Shown in pieces: positions 8,766-17,778 of a DNA stretch of 64,000 nt. Source of the DNA: JACMJL01 sp963791805 (GTDB lineage Bacteria > Bacillota > Clostridia > Clostridiales > Clostridiaceae); NCBI GenBank assembly GCA_963791805.1, contig CAWBTU010000006.1:1736001-1800000 (forward strand), written 5' to 3'. The stretch's first letter is position 1; every line of letters starts with the position of its first letter. The notes under the pieces were generated by a model that made no database searches, was not told the origin of the DNA, and saw nothing but the letters and a program-made list of their open reading frames with translations. The position numbers and the translations under genes were made by a program.

Positions 8766-10145
8766 TTACCTTGTTTGTTTTTCAACTTCTTTATCATATT
8801 TAAAACTCTTTCCATTATCATCAGATACATACAAAGCTTTTTTATGATTGGAACTATCGTCTCCTTCATTGAGCAACAAATACATTTTTCCATTTTCTAG
8901 ATAAGGAATTTCAGGCTGTATGTAAGAACTTGTCATATCAATTTCAATAGTATTCCATGTCTTTCCGCCATCTTCAGTTCTGAACAATTCAGGTTTATCA
9001 CCACAAACCATAGACATAAAACCTAAGTTCTCTGTTAAAAATGAAGCTTGGTACAGCTTATGTATGTTTATATTAGTCTCTGATTTTATTTCCGTCCAAC
9101 TATCCCCGCCATCAGTTGTTTTAAATACAGCCTTAGCCTCTGTACTTACTGCTCTTTCTGTTGTTACAACAATATAACCTACTTTCTCACTTACAAATGA
9201 TATAAATTTAAGTCTTCCAGAAATTTGAAATTTGTGTTCTTTGTCTACCTGGATCCTTTTCCACGTCTTTCCTTCATCTGATGATTTGATAATGGATAAA
9301 GCAGTATCTTTTGTACCACCATATGCTAAAATGGTTCTTTCAGGGCTAATTACATAACTTCCAGCTTGCAGTTTATTAAAATAGGAATTTCCATCCATTA
9401 CACTACACAATTCTTTTAATGAAATCGGTACATCTGCCCACCCTTTACCGCTATCGTAACTAACACTGCAAATATCATTGTAAATACGGTATGTGCAAAT
9501 TGCATTAAGTTGAGGCTCTTTTGCTTGTTGTGTAAATTCTTTATCATAAGCTTGTCTGCTTATGTCATCTGCTGCTTTATATTTTTTATCGTATTCTTCT
9601 TTAGTCTGTTCATCCATCCCTATGGATCTATCTTGATTTAGTGCTTCTTTATTTAATTCATTTTTTTTAGATATGGTTTTCTCAGATTCCTCCTTGGAAT
9701 CATGTACATCTATTACCTTAAAGTATTTTTTTCCTTTATCACTACTGATTTGGTAATTTAAAATCCATTGACACTTAATTAGCCCTGATTTACTATCATA
9801 AGCGCCTCCCAAGATTTTCTCTAGCTTAGGATTTGACTTTTGTGATTTTATTGTAAAATCAATTTCTATAACATGGATACCTAGTAATTCTGTTTTTGTT
9901 ATAGAATACTTTTTAACAATAAGATCTTTATCTAGCCCTTTTTGTTCAAATTGTTTCATATAGTCCTTAAACCATATGCTCATGGATTTACTATCATCAT
10001 CCTTTGTCTGACACTCTACGGTATATCCAACTCTTTCTTTAATTTTAGCCTCTTCTGTTTTTAAGTTAATTACTATCAAAATAATTAGTACTATTAAAAC
10101 TAGAGCAATTCCGACACAAGCCGATAATTTAAACTTTCTACTCAT
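8766..10145 (-). CDS. BNR/sialidase-repeat membrane-anchored protein
   Basis: 459 residues, RBS AAAGGG upstream of ATG. One N-terminal transmembrane segment (about residues 8-29, LVLIVLIILIVINL) leaves the rest outside. Residues about 30-170 form an unknown alpha/beta region; after a charged segment, residues 215-459 contain Asp-box (BNR) repeats: SYDSGKGWADV, KSSDEGKTWKRI, KTTDGGDSWTEI, RTEDGGKTWNTI and VSDDNGKSFKY. Such S/T-x-D-x-G-x-[ST]-W/F boxes mark beta-propeller folds of the sialidase/YCF48 type. Catalytic sialidase residues are not evident, so a binding or scaffold role is more likely than enzyme activity. Confidence 0.8.
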   Translation of the reverse strand: MSRKFKLSACVGIALVLIVLIILIVINLKTEEAKIKERVGYTVECQTKDDDSKSMSIWFKDYMKQFEQKGLDKDLIVKKYSITKTELLGIHVIEIDFTIKSQKSNPKLEKILGGAYDSKSGLIKCQWILNYQISSDKGKKYFKVIDVHDSKEESEKTISKKNELNKEALNQDRSIGMDEQTKEEYDKKYKAADDISRQAYDKEFTQQAKEPQLNAICTYRIYNDICSVSYDSGKGWADVPISLKELCSVMDGNSYFNKLQAGSYVISPERTILAYGGTKDTALSIIKSSDEGKTWKRIQVDKEHKFQISGRLKFISFVSEKVGYIVVTTERAVSTEAKAVFKTTDGGDSWTEIKSETNINIHKLYQASFLTENLGFMSMVCGDKPELFRTEDGGKTWNTIEIDMTSSYIQPEIPYLENGKMYLLLNEGDDSSNHKKALYVSDDNGKSFKYDKEVEKQTR

Positions 10146-10319
10146 ATAACATTTCCCTTTCGTGCTTCTTACAATTACTTAATTTAATGATAATATTCGT
10201 CTTAAATATGCAACTCTTCCTAATGGCAACACGAGCCCAAATACAATAACGAGTTCCTTTATCTTTAAAATAGGCATCTCGCCACTTTTCCATTTCAGTA
10301 TTCACAAACCCACCCATTA

Positions 10320-10445
10320 CAACATTTATATGGGTATTATACCATATTGTTAGTGTTATATGTATAATATGTCATATTGCATTTTTAATGCCGTATTATT
10401 CAATTTTCAAAGATTCTATTATCTATTTTAAATCTCTAAAGTTAC
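10320..10445. repeat. Upstream repeat, copy 1 (pair with 12625-12725)
   Basis: The stretch ending TTTTCAAAGATTC...TATTTTAAATCTCTAAAG is similar over about 60 bases to the region upstream of the GNAT gene at 12667-12725 (TTTTCAAAGATCC...TATTTTAATTCTCTATAG), and both are preceded by a short GGTA...TATCATAT palindrome-like block. Each lies in the promoter region of a minus-strand gene. The rest of the 475-base gap (10146-10621) contains a segment near 10535-10575 (TTTCTGCATCACACAAC) that matches the array spacers at 47-62 kb. Confidence 0.45.
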
Positions 10446-10621
10446 TTCGCATTAATTAGATAATTAGTCTTAGCTTATAAAAATATCACACGAAAATTCA
10501 CTTTTTTTATCTTCCAAACGCATGTTAACATCCTTCCTCCGTTATTTCTGCATCACACAACTTGTCTTACATTCATTTATATTATTCATTTTCAACTCTC
10601 AACTAAAAGAAAGGTAATCAC

Positions 10622-10846
10622 ATGTCTGTAAATAAGGTTTTAAACTCAACTAGCTTCTATATTGAAGTAGAAAGTGGTACTGATAAGAGCTGCTCTAAGA
10701 CCTACTCAAAGAAAAACTTTTCTAGTTTCAAGACTTCTGCAGTTCCTCAAAACGTTTTTGATGTTGCAGAAGCTATCAAAGCAGTATTAAGTGCTGGTAC
10801 AAGAGACTACTACATAAATGAAGCTTCAAAGCTTGTTAATGCGTAA
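10622..10846 (+). CDS. DUF1659 protein, copy 1
   Basis: 74 residues starting at ATG 10622 with AGAAAGG upstream. It contains STSFYIEVESGTDK and ends YYINEASKLVNA, the DUF1659 pattern, and differs from the copy at 40932 in about a dozen residues (for example a Cys at residue 24). DUF1659 genes are almost always followed by DUF2922, as here, although this partner is broken. Function is unknown; in clostridia the pair travels with YvrJ and an alternative sigma factor. Confidence 0.85.
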   Translation: MSVNKVLNSTSFYIEVESGTDKSCSKTYSKKNFSSFKTSAVPQNVFDVAEAIKAVLSAGTRDYYINEASKLVNA

Positions 10847-10899
10847 TTGACCAATATCAGTACTTACTTAGTACTAAATAAAGGAAAGGAGGCCGAACC

Positions 10900-11135
10900 A
10901 TGGATTATACATTGTCAATGACTTTTGTAAATGCCAGTGGAGATAAAATATCCATTAGTATAGCTGGCCTTAAACCTGGTATTACTCAAGCTGAAATTAT
11001 GCTTTGATGGATACCATCATTGCAAAGGATGTTTTCACTAGTAAAGGTGGATCTCTAACAGCTAAGTATGGGGCTCAATTGACTCAGAAAGCAGTTACTA
11101 AATTTAAAGTTCAGAGGACTATTCAATATCTATAA
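10900..11135 (+). pseudogene. DUF2922 gene, frameshifted copy
   Basis: The start has AGGAGG and is nearly identical to the intact copy at 41225. At about 10995 the sequence reads GAAATTATGCTTTG where the intact copy has GAAACTTCAGCTTTG, a net loss of one base that puts TGA in frame after 34 codons. The downstream part (SKGGSLTAKYGAQLTQ) is conserved but its stop codon TAG has also been lost (TTCAGAGG), so the restored frame would run on to TAA at 11133. Two lesions indicate real decay of this copy. Confidence 0.85.
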
Positions 11136-11296
11136 CTTCACTTGTTGTGTCGCAAACTATTCATAATCCGTAATAACTGCATGCAAAAAAACGCCATAAA
11201 ATTCTATTGAATAATACGGTGCTTAAAGATCATTTAGTTTCAAATTATTGTGACCCTTAAAAAGTGTATTCAGTATTGTTCTTATTGGTTACCTAT

Positions 11297-11920
11297 TTAT
11301 AAAGCAAATGTATTTTCTATAACTCCTGGAAGTAATGTATAAATTGATTTTCCTATTTTACTTTCAAAATATTGCTTTATCTCCATTGTTGCTTTCCACT
11401 TATCTATAATCAAGTCATTAATTCCATACCTAAGTGCTACATCTCTCATTCTTTTTTCAACTAGGCAAAAGCCAGAAGAAATAGCGATTGCATCGCAAAA
11501 TTGAATCAATTTGTCATATTCATTAAATTCTATATTTCTCAAGTAGTCTTTTATAAACTCTATCTCTGATTTACTACAGTCCCACTTTCCTGAATAGCAC
11601 TCTATTTCCTTAACCAAAAATGGATGTGTGATACATATTCTGGCAGCCTCATTAAAGCCTTTCTCTTTTAAGAAATTATATCCACTAATTATATGATGCA
11701 TATCAGTAACTCCTTCTCTTCTACCTACATCATGTAAAAGTCCCAATATGTATGCTGTTTCAGAATTTAGTCCCTCTGTTTCTTCTGCAATAAGCCTTGC
11801 TGCTTCCGCAACATATTTTGAGTGATTAATCCAAGGTCCTGGATTTGACCTACCTGCCTCTTCTAAAAATATCTTTGCTTCATACAATATGGGTAAACCT
11901 TGTATTTCATCGTTTCTCAT
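11297..11920 (-). CDS. HD-domain phosphohydrolase-like protein
   Basis: 207 residues, GGAG ten bases before ATG. The HD motif is LLHDVGRREG at residues about 66-75, preceded by an H in HSKYVAEAA and followed by HHIISGYNF and the helix ITHPFL; these are the metal ligands expected of an HD hydrolase. Such single-domain HD proteins hydrolyse nucleotides or act in stress nucleotide turnover; the substrate cannot be told. It sits 85 bases after the GNAT gene on the same strand, with no clear terminator between them. Confidence 0.8.
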   Translation of the reverse strand: MRNDEIQGLPILYEAKIFLEEAGRSNPGPWINHSKYVAEAARLIAEETEGLNSETAYILGLLHDVGRREGVTDMHHIISGYNFLKEKGFNEAARICITHPFLVKEIECYSGKWDCSKSEIEFIKDYLRNIEFNEYDKLIQFCDAIAISSGFCLVEKRMRDVALRYGINDLIIDKWKATMEIKQYFESKIGKSIYTLLPGVIENTFAL

Positions 11921-12005
11921 TTTACTTTAGCTCCTTTATTTTCTATATGATTAATTCGCATTTCTCTACTGATACGTTCCCATATTTGAATATTGTATAT
12001 TAGCT

Positions 12006-12578
12006 TCACATGGAAAACTTTAAATATTCATCCAAATTTATTGAATATAATAACTCGCCTTCATATGAACTATCTTTAGCATCTTCATCATATATGACCT
12101 TGTCATAATGCATACCAGACTTTTCTAATACCTTAATTGATATATCGTTATCTTCATTTACTGTTGCTACCATCTTGTTTAGTTTCATATATTCCATTCC
12201 GTATTTCACCATAGAACAAGCAATTTCAGTTCCATACCCTTTTCCCCAGTATTCATTAAAAATTCCATAGAATAACTCATTCTCGCTTCTATCATAGGTT
12301 AGTGGACACAATCCCACAAACCCAACCCCTTTGTTGGTATCTTTAGATACCACTAATAAAATAAATCCAACAAAGTTTTCTGGTGTACTTTCTTTATATC
12401 TTTTCATCATAATATTATGTAAAAGATTTTCACACTCCGCTTTTGTCCTTGACTTGGTAAAAGGTACATATTTCATTATCTCTTCTGCATTGACAATATT
12501 ATATAAATCTTGAAGATCATCATTTCTAAAATTTCTAATTATTAGTTGTTTTGTTTCTATTCTTATATTATCATACAT
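12006..12578 (-). CDS. GNAT family N-acetyltransferase (RimJ/RimL type)
   Basis: 190 residues with AAGGAG before the start. The opening IETKQLIIRNFRNDDL is typical of RimJ/RimL-type GNATs; the acetyl-CoA loop is in EYWGKGYGTEIACSMVKY (pattern GxGxE rather than strict QxxGxG/A), and LEKSGMHYDKV is the usual C-terminal strand. It probably acetylates a small molecule or protein N-terminus; substrate unknown. Confidence 0.85.
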   Translation of the reverse strand: MYDNIRIETKQLIIRNFRNDDLQDLYNIVNAEEIMKYVPFTKSRTKAECENLLHNIMMKRYKESTPENFVGFILLVVSKDTNKGVGFVGLCPLTYDRSENELFYGIFNEYWGKGYGTEIACSMVKYGMEYMKLNKMVATVNEDNDISIKVLEKSGMHYDKVIYDEDAKDSSYEGELLYSINLDEYLKFSM

Positions 12579-12624
12579 ATTTTAACTCCTTAGTTCATCA
12601 AATTTTACCATTTCTAATTAATAC

Positions 12625-12725
12625 AATGGTAATTATATCATATTTTTTTATTTTTTTACATGGTAATATTCACTTTTCAAAGATCCATTTTCCTATTTTA
12701 ATTCTCTATAGTTAGTTCGTAATAT
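12625..12725. repeat. Upstream repeat, copy 2
   Basis: This is the partner of the block at 10320-10445, in the promoter region of the GNAT gene. The remainder of the gap up to 12830 holds a hairpin (AGCAGTTT ... AAACTGCT, about 12761-12810) just outside the IS91-like element. Confidence 0.4.
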
Positions 12726-13028
12726 GAATAGATTTGGATTCTGAAGTTGAGCCGCAAAAATAAGCAGTTTAACTTTAGAATCATTTTTTGATTTTAATAG
12801 AAAACTGCTCAATTTCAGAAACAAATTATAGAACGAAACCGCCGCAGGCATTATGGGATTTCAATCTTTCCTACATTCCCAAATAGCTACGTTATTTTTA
12901 TTTTATCACAAATTTTGGTATAATGCGGTAAATTGTTTTCGCTAATTTTGCCTCTTTTCTTAAATAAAGATAGAATTTCCCCCTCCCCATTTCTTAATTC
13001 ACTCTTTTGAAATTGTAGTTCTGAATTA

Positions 13029-14201
13029 TTATTGCAATTTTTCTGGTGGGTCAGATATTTTGGGGTCTAATTTTCTCTTAGTCATCATTTTACCACTACA
13101 ACAAGGACATTTATTAACATCTACACCTGTGAGCTTAAAAAGCAGCTCCGCTGTACTTAACCTAACTTTTATTTCCATTTTTGACATTGATACTTTAAGA
13201 ATACGCTTGCACTTTTTTAGCTTTGTCATTCTATTTCGATTGCTTAAAATACCATAATGTCTAATCTTAACAAATTTATATGGCAACACATGCATCAAAA
13301 ATCTACGAATAAATTCTTCTGCTGTAACAGTCATAAGTTTTTCTTTATTATTATCTCTGTAATCTTTCCATTTAAATACTACATAACCATTTTCAAAGGC
13401 CAGAATTCTATTATTAGAAATTGCCACTCTATGTGTATACCGACCTAAATACTCAATAACATGTTCAGCACTACCAAAAGAAGGTTTACAGTAAACTACC
13501 CATTCTTTATTATAGAGTCTATCGACAAAACATTGAAAAACATCTTTGTATTTTAATTCTTCAATTTCATTAATAAATTTTAATTTGTTATCATAATAAT
13601 CTTTCTTTAAGTAGTATAAGAACTTACCACGAAATTTTCTAGATAAAACCTTCACTGGTATAAAAAAGTCTTTTTTAGAACTTACCCATCTTGTGCCATC
13701 TAAAGACAACCCGCCACTGGAAACTATATTGTGGGTATGAGTGTGGTTCATTAAGTTTTGTCCCCAAGTGTGAAGTATTGTAGTAAATCCAATTTCTGCA
13801 CCTAAATATTTAATGTCCCTTGAAAGCTCTAAAAGAGTTTCAGAAGTTGCTTTAAACAAAATAGAATACATCTCTTTTTTATTTATAAGCGTTAGAAATT
13901 CTAACTCATGTGGTATTGTAAAAACTACATGGAAATAGGAAATTGGTAGTAGATCGTCTTTTCTATTTTCAATCCATCTTTCTTTTGATAACGTTTGACA
14001 TTTAGGACAATGCCTATCTCTACAAGAATTGTAAGAGATTCTTGTATGGCCACATTTGTCACATTCATCTACATGACCACCTAATTCAGCGGTCCTACAG
14101 GATACTATGTTTCTCATAGTCTTTCTTAATTGAAATGGAAGGTTATGGTCATCACAATATTTAGTCCTGAATTCTGAGAATATATCTTGCACCTCAATCA
14201 T
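13029..14201 (-). CDS. IS91-family transposase (HUH)
   Basis: About 390 residues. Start taken at the ATG followed by IEVQDIFSEF, preceded by GGTGATGATA and overlapping the integrase stop. The N-terminus has the IS91 zinc-binding region (GGHVDECDKCGHTRISYNSC, then RDRHCPKCQ). The HUH motif is NHTHTHNIVSSGG near residue 145, and the tyrosine region is EYLGRYTHRVAISN near residue 245. The C-terminus has a second Cys pair (CPCCSGKM). Length and motif order fit a complete transposase. Confidence 0.9.
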   Translation of the reverse strand: MIEVQDIFSEFRTKYCDDHNLPFQLRKTMRNIVSCRTAELGGHVDECDKCGHTRISYNSCRDRHCPKCQTLSKERWIENRKDDLLPISYFHVVFTIPHELEFLTLINKKEMYSILFKATSETLLELSRDIKYLGAEIGFTTILHTWGQNLMNHTHTHNIVSSGGLSLDGTRWVSSKKDFFIPVKVLSRKFRGKFLYYLKKDYYDNKLKFINEIEELKYKDVFQCFVDRLYNKEWVVYCKPSFGSAEHVIEYLGRYTHRVAISNNRILAFENGYVVFKWKDYRDNNKEKLMTVTAEEFIRRFLMHVLPYKFVKIRHYGILSNRNRMTKLKKCKRILKVSMSKMEIKVRLSTAELLFKLTGVDVNKCPCCSGKMMTKRKLDPKISDPPEKLQ

Positions 14202-15042
14202 TATCATCACCAAGTAATGTGTCCAATGGGCTTTTTATATTTAGCAAGTCCATGCGTCTAAGATGTAGATATATAGTAGTTGTTGTTATTCTTGTGTGGC
14301 CCAAAAGTCTTTGAATGTAGCAAATATCAGTGCCAGCATCTAAAAGATGGGTTGCAAAACTGTGCCTTAAAGAATGTACTGTTGCATGCTTAGTTATTCC
14401 TGTTTTACTTATAGATTTTTCGAATTCCCTTTGAATACTTCGTGGGCTTATAGCATCAGTCCTATATCGCCCTGAAAATAAGTATTCTTTTGGCTGATAT
14501 ATTTTCCAATACTCTCTGAGTATTTTAAGGTTTTCTTTTGATAAAATAGAGTATCTATCTTTATTACCCTTACCCTCTCTAATGAATATTTGCATATTTT
14601 TGCTATCTATATCTGCTATTTTAAGGTTACAGACTTCACTTATCCTTAATCCTGCAGAATAAATGGTCATCAGAATAGCTTTATGCTTAAGATTATGCGT
14701 AGCATCAAAAATAACTTTAACTTCTTGTGGAGATAATACAACCGGTAGCTTTTTTCGTTCTTTAGCCTTCGGCAATTTATCCATATTCCATGGTCTATTG
14801 AGAACTTTTGTATAAAAAAATTTTATACTTGAATGATAATAATTAACAGTACCTTCACTTAACTTCCTTTCAGTGATACAATAATGTAAGTATTCCCGTA
14901 TTTCCTTTTCACCTAGCAATTCAGGTGATTTATTATAGAATTTGGCAAAGTTACTTACGTGTAGAGTATAATTTTTTATTGTCTTTTGACTATAACCTCT
15001 TAGCTCCATCTCCATTTTCATTTTGTTTCTTAATTCTGACAT
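14194..15042 (-). CDS. Tyrosine recombinase of the IS91-like element
   Basis: About 282 residues from the ATG that has GGAGTGTTAATC upstream. It has an N-terminal SAM-like core-binding domain (GYSQKTIKNYTLHVSNFAKF) and a C-terminal catalytic domain with the R-H-R-H-Y pentad: SAGLRISEVCNL, HSLRHSFATHLL, LLGHTRITTT and the nucleophile in TTTIYLH. It is similar in size to XerC/D and integron integrases but sits four codons inside the start of the IS91 transposase, a known accessory arrangement, and shows no obvious IntI-specific insertion. Confidence 0.9.
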   Translation of the reverse strand: MSELRNKMKMEMELRGYSQKTIKNYTLHVSNFAKFYNKSPELLGEKEIREYLHYCITERKLSEGTVNYYHSSIKFFYTKVLNRPWNMDKLPKAKERKKLPVVLSPQEVKVIFDATHNLKHKAILMTIYSAGLRISEVCNLKIADIDSKNMQIFIREGKGNKDRYSILSKENLKILREYWKIYQPKEYLFSGRYRTDAISPRSIQREFEKSISKTGITKHATVHSLRHSFATHLLDAGTDICYIQRLLGHTRITTTTIYLHLRRMDLLNIKSPLDTLLGDDND

Positions 15043-15357
15043 GATTAACACTCCTTTACTATTTTAGTTTTTGTGCAAAAACAATAATAAAGTAAGTGCT
15101 CATCATAATAAAGAGGTACTTACTAAAAAAAGTAAATACCTCTTTAATTAATTCTTCAATTTTTTTGACAAAGCTTGAGTTAAGCTAAAAGCCGCCACCG
15201 TTGATAGCGGTTTAGTTCTAATTAGCAAATCTGTCTTTCTCACAAAACACAAAATTTTGTCATATCATATTAGAATTCTTAAGTTAAGCCTATTAATTTA
15301 ATACATAGATCAGAATAGTTCATTTTAATTTACAATCATTTCAAAGTAATTTATAGA

Positions 15358-15425
15358 ATAAAAAGCCCTTGAATAAACTAATAAACTTCTTTATATATCA
15401 GAAGTTTCATAACTTATCCAAGGGT
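15358..15425 (-). terminator. Terminator after amidase gene
   Basis: On the minus strand CCCTTGGATAA pairs with TTATTCAAGGG, enclosing an inner hairpin (AAACTTCTGATAT...AAGAAGTTT), followed by CTTTTTATT. It lies 22 bases past the amidase stop. Confidence 0.8.
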
Positions 15426-15446
15426 ATGAATTAATATCTCTAACTC

Positions 15447-16142
15447 CTATCTAATCCTTATCTTTTGTCCAACCACTATGATACTTGCAACATTAATCCC
15501 ATTCAAAGCAACAATATCATTCAACGCTACACCATACTTCCTAGAAATCCCCCACAAAGTATCTCCCTTAACCACAGTATGATAAACAGCTGCTACATTA
15601 GGCTTAGAAACATCAACTTGAAAAGCCTTACATACCCCTGTAAAAATACCTCCAGCCATTTTGCCAGTATCATAGTTCCCCATATCCTTAGGACTATCAC
15701 AAAAAGCACACTCAATAAGTATTGCCGGCATAATTGTTTTGTTAATTACAAACAAATGGCTACCATCCTTTACACCCCTGTTGCTAAAGCCAAGTTTAAC
15801 AATCTCAGGAAGAATAATATTAGCTACTTCCTCCCCTCTTCCCCCTTTCATAGAATAAATTTCAGAGCCCTCTCCTCCAGGTGAAAGATTATGATGAATG
15901 GAAATAAAGAAATCAGCATTGTTTGCATTTGCAACGTTAACTCTTTGATTTAAGGAATCATTGAGACTATTAGCACTTTTAGGTGTGCAGTCCAAAGTCA
16001 AGATTCCTGCTGACCTACATTTTTCAATTAACTTTGTACCTACCTCATAATTAAGTACATTTTCTGATTTAATTCCCACAGCTCCACCATCAAAATTTAC
16101 GTTATGTCCTTTATCGATTGCTAATTTTGAAATATTTTTCAT
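15447..16142 (-). CDS. N-acetylmuramoyl-L-alanine amidase with LysM
   Basis: 231 residues with AGGAGG before ATG and no signal peptide. Residues 1-175 form an Amidase_3 domain: AIDKGHNVN (zinc His), FFISIHHNLS (second zinc His) and AILIECAFCDS (catalytic Glu). Residues 187-231 are one LysM repeat (YHTVVKGDTLWGISRKYG ... VGQKIRIR) that binds peptidoglycan. The lack of a signal peptide is usual for prophage- or bacteriocin-type lysins that need another route out. It is divergent from the sigma factor gene, sharing a 70-base intergenic region, which suggests that the sigma factor controls it. Confidence 0.9.
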   Translation of the reverse strand: MKNISKLAIDKGHNVNFDGGAVGIKSENVLNYEVGTKLIEKCRSAGILTLDCTPKSANSLNDSLNQRVNVANANNADFFISIHHNLSPGGEGSEIYSMKGGRGEEVANIILPEIVKLGFSNRGVKDGSHLFVINKTIMPAILIECAFCDSPKDMGNYDTGKMAGGIFTGVCKAFQVDVSKPNVAAVYHTVVKGDTLWGISRKYGVALNDIVALNGINVASIIVVGQKIRIR

Positions 16143-16211
16143 TGTATTCGCCTCCTTTTTCTAAAATATATGCCTGGAAACCATATATACTTAAAAAAGG
16201 CGGTGAAACTT
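16143..16211. promoter_or_regulatory. Divergent amidase/sigma-factor control region
   Basis: Only 69 bases separate the two starts. Toward the amidase the strand reads GGCATATATTTTAG, and toward the sigma gene ACCATATATACTT; both resemble the GCATATATCTATTT motif found before the YvrJ/DUF1659 genes at 39.7-40.8 kb. This suggests that the sigma factor recognises a CATATAT-type -10 and regulates itself and the amidase. The assignment is inference. Confidence 0.4.
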
Positions 16212-16802
16212 ATGGATTACGATGAAATCGAGAATTTAGTTAAGCTAGCCAAGGGTAATGACAAAAATGCAAAAGAAGAGCTTATGGTGCAATTTACACC
16301 TTTAATATTAAACCTTTCAAAGAAATCCTTTGTTAATTCTTATGAATTTGCAGATATTAAAAATGAATGTTATCAAACATTGTTTAAATGTGTTGACTTA
16401 TATAATCTAGATAGGCATAGATTTGTAGGTTATGCAACAAATGCAATAAAAAATTCTGTTAATCTTTTAATCCGTACTTCTAATAGAAGAAATAAATCGG
16501 ATGGTCCAGAAGCCTTTACACTTGATGGAAAACTTGAAAATACTCTTTTCTCAGAACTAGAAGATCCTAATAACTTTTTTATAAATAAGTTATATATAAC
16601 TAATCTAAAAGCTGCAATTCATACTTTAAACTTTGAGGAACAAGAATTAGTAAACTACATATTTTTCAAAAGATATTCCTTGAAGAAATATTCTGAGCTA
16701 AAAGGTATTCCCTACTCTATAGTGATTAACATGAAGAAGGAGGTATTGTACAAGCTGAAAAAGGAATTGAATAAGCCTACAAATAATAATCAAAAAAATT
16801 AG
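16212..16802 (+). CDS. Sigma-70 family alternative sigma factor
   Basis: 196 residues from the ATG that has GGCGGTGA upstream (MDYDEIENLVKLAKG); an earlier in-frame ATG has no ribosome site. It has a sigma region-2-like N-terminus (EFADIKNECYQTLFKCVDLY, FVGYATNAIKNSVN) and a region-4-like C-terminal helix-turn-helix (EQELVNYIFFKRYSLKKYSE). The size and layout match small clostridial sigma factors linked to YvrJ/DUF1659/DUF2922 genes; in Bacillus subtilis yvrJ lies with the sigO/rsoA genes. A truncated duplicate lies at 22294. Confidence 0.8.
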   Translation: MDYDEIENLVKLAKGNDKNAKEELMVQFTPLILNLSKKSFVNSYEFADIKNECYQTLFKCVDLYNLDRHRFVGYATNAIKNSVNLLIRTSNRRNKSDGPEAFTLDGKLENTLFSELEDPNNFFINKLYITNLKAAIHTLNFEEQELVNYIFFKRYSLKKYSELKGIPYSIVINMKKEVLYKLKKELNKPTNNNQKN

Positions 16803-16807
16803 CAAGA

Positions 16808-16945
16808 TTATTGACAGGTTGTGTTTCTTCTGGTGAAGACTACCTAAGAAATGAAATTACCTATATGCTAAAGGATTGCTCACCTGAGAAAGTAAATCTT
16901 ATCTCAAATGTAATTAAACCTATAATCGAATATAAAGAAAAATGA
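16808..16945 (+). pseudogene. C-terminal remnant, probably of an HTH regulator
   Basis: Directly after the sigma gene an open frame of 45 codons without a start reads LLTGCVSSGEDYLRNEITYM and LKDCSPEKVNLISNVIKPI before TGA. This resembles the C-terminal tail of small XRE-type regulators. It has no ribosome site and is probably what remains after a deletion that also brought in the sigma gene end. Confidence 0.4.
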
Positions 16946-16986
16946 CATGAACTATTCGGTAATTTCGAATAGTTCATGTCATTTAT
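16938..16986. terminator. Bidirectional terminator hairpin
   Basis: AAATGACATGAACTATTCG pairs perfectly with CGAATAGTTCATGTCATTT around a short loop. It separates the plus-strand sigma region from the minus-strand toxin gene whose stop is at 17009. Confidence 0.85.
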
Positions 16987-17008
16987 CTCTAAATTATTTT
17001 TGATGTAT

Positions 17009-17503
17009 TTATTCTCCAACTTCTTGCAATAATACAGAACATAAGTTTTCAGATAATCTAAACTTATTATTTATTAGTTCATCTAAATACGGTTTTATGC
17101 TCTGTATTTTGCCATCAATTTTTGCTAGTTTTAAAATGCCAAGTATTCCAATAGTTTGCAGTCCCAAATCTCTAGCAAATTTCCGTGCAGATCTTTCGTC
17201 CATTATTACAAGTTCTACATCCATTTCTTTTGCCCCAACTATAACCTCTAACTCACCCTTATGCAAATGTCCGTAAACTTTATTAATAAACTCCTGATCC
17301 TTAACTTTATAAATGTTTATTTTTTTATTCTCAACTGCTTCTATCAATTCTTTTTTTCCTTTTATTTTAGTATCTTCTCCATGAATTATTTCATTGTACA
17401 CTTCTTCTGGAATAGTAGCTTCAAACATTTCCCAAAGTAGCTCCAGCTTACCTATAGTAGAAAGTCCAATTATAGGACTAGTATTGCACATAACTTTAAT
17501 CAT
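17009..17503 (-). CDS. DUF3368 PIN-like toxin
   Basis: 164 residues. The N-terminus MCNTSPIIGLSTIGKLELL is the PIN-like start of DUF3368, with further acidic residues in HKGELEVIVGAKEMDVELVI and MDERSARKFARDLGL, the expected metal-binding positions. These proteins pair with UPF0175 antitoxins and are predicted RNases. The start overlaps the antitoxin stop by four bases, so the pair is coupled. The upper end of the operon has its own short promoter region. Confidence 0.85.
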   Translation of the reverse strand: MIKVMCNTSPIIGLSTIGKLELLWEMFEATIPEEVYNEIIHGEDTKIKGKKELIEAVENKKINIYKVKDQEFINKVYGHLHKGELEVIVGAKEMDVELVIMDERSARKFARDLGLQTIGILGILKLAKIDGKIQSIKPYLDELINNKFRLSENLCSVLLQEVGE

Positions 17504-17778
17504 TTTTTTCTCTCTCCTAGGACAAACTCTATGGCTTCATCATCATCTTTTTTATGTTCCTCACTATACTCAGCCCAAGGAATATTGTGATCAATAAGTA
17601 TATCTATAAATTCTCTAATGCTTTTATCTCCAAGTTCAGCTGCCCTTGCTAAAGTAACCTTCTTATCTACAAACAGAAATATAGCTATAGAAAGATTTAC
17701 TTTGTCATCTAAAGAATTACCTATATCAGACTGTACTAGGTATGGATAAAATTCTGATTTTATTGATACCTTAGGCAT
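17500..17778 (-). CDS. UPF0175 antitoxin
   Basis: 92 residues from the ATG with AAAGGAG nine bases upstream (MPKVSIKSEFYPYL); an in-frame ATG three codons earlier touches the Shine-Dalgarno. The core KVTLARAAELGDKSIREF and DILIDHNIPWAEY is diagnostic for UPF0175, a small helix-turn-helix-like family. It probably represses the operon and neutralises the DUF3368 toxin. Confidence 0.85.
   Translation of the reverse strand: MPKVSIKSEFYPYLVQSDIGNSLDDKVNLSIAIFLFVDKKVTLARAAELGDKSIREFIDILIDHNIPWAEYSEEHKKDDDEAIEFVLGERKK

Larger units (their letters stand above)
12831..15218 (-). mobile_element. IS91-like element with tyrosine recombinase
   Basis: The two overlapping genes (transposase and integrase) are bounded on the left by GAACGAAACCGCCGC at 12831 and on the right, read on the minus strand, by GAACTAAACCGC ending at 15218. 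IS91-family elements move by rolling-circle replication and target GAAC/GTTC tetramers, so these ends are plausible termini; the exact limits are inferred. A strong hairpin (AAAGAGGTA ... TACCTCTTT, 15110-15152) lies inside the right end. The gap 12579-13028 and 15052-15357 otherwise contain no gene. Confidence 0.55.

Noticed and set aside
13060..13448. Plus-strand frames opposite the IS91 transposase
   Set aside because: Shadows of the transposase; no start signals.
14194..15042. Tyrosine recombinase as an integron integrase driving the array
   Set aside because: No IntI-specific insertion is evident, and the gene overlaps the IS91 transposase, the known accessory arrangement.
16170..16211. 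Longer start for the sigma factor
   Set aside because: The upstream ATG has no ribosome site and would overlap the amidase promoter; GGCGGTGA precedes the internal ATG.
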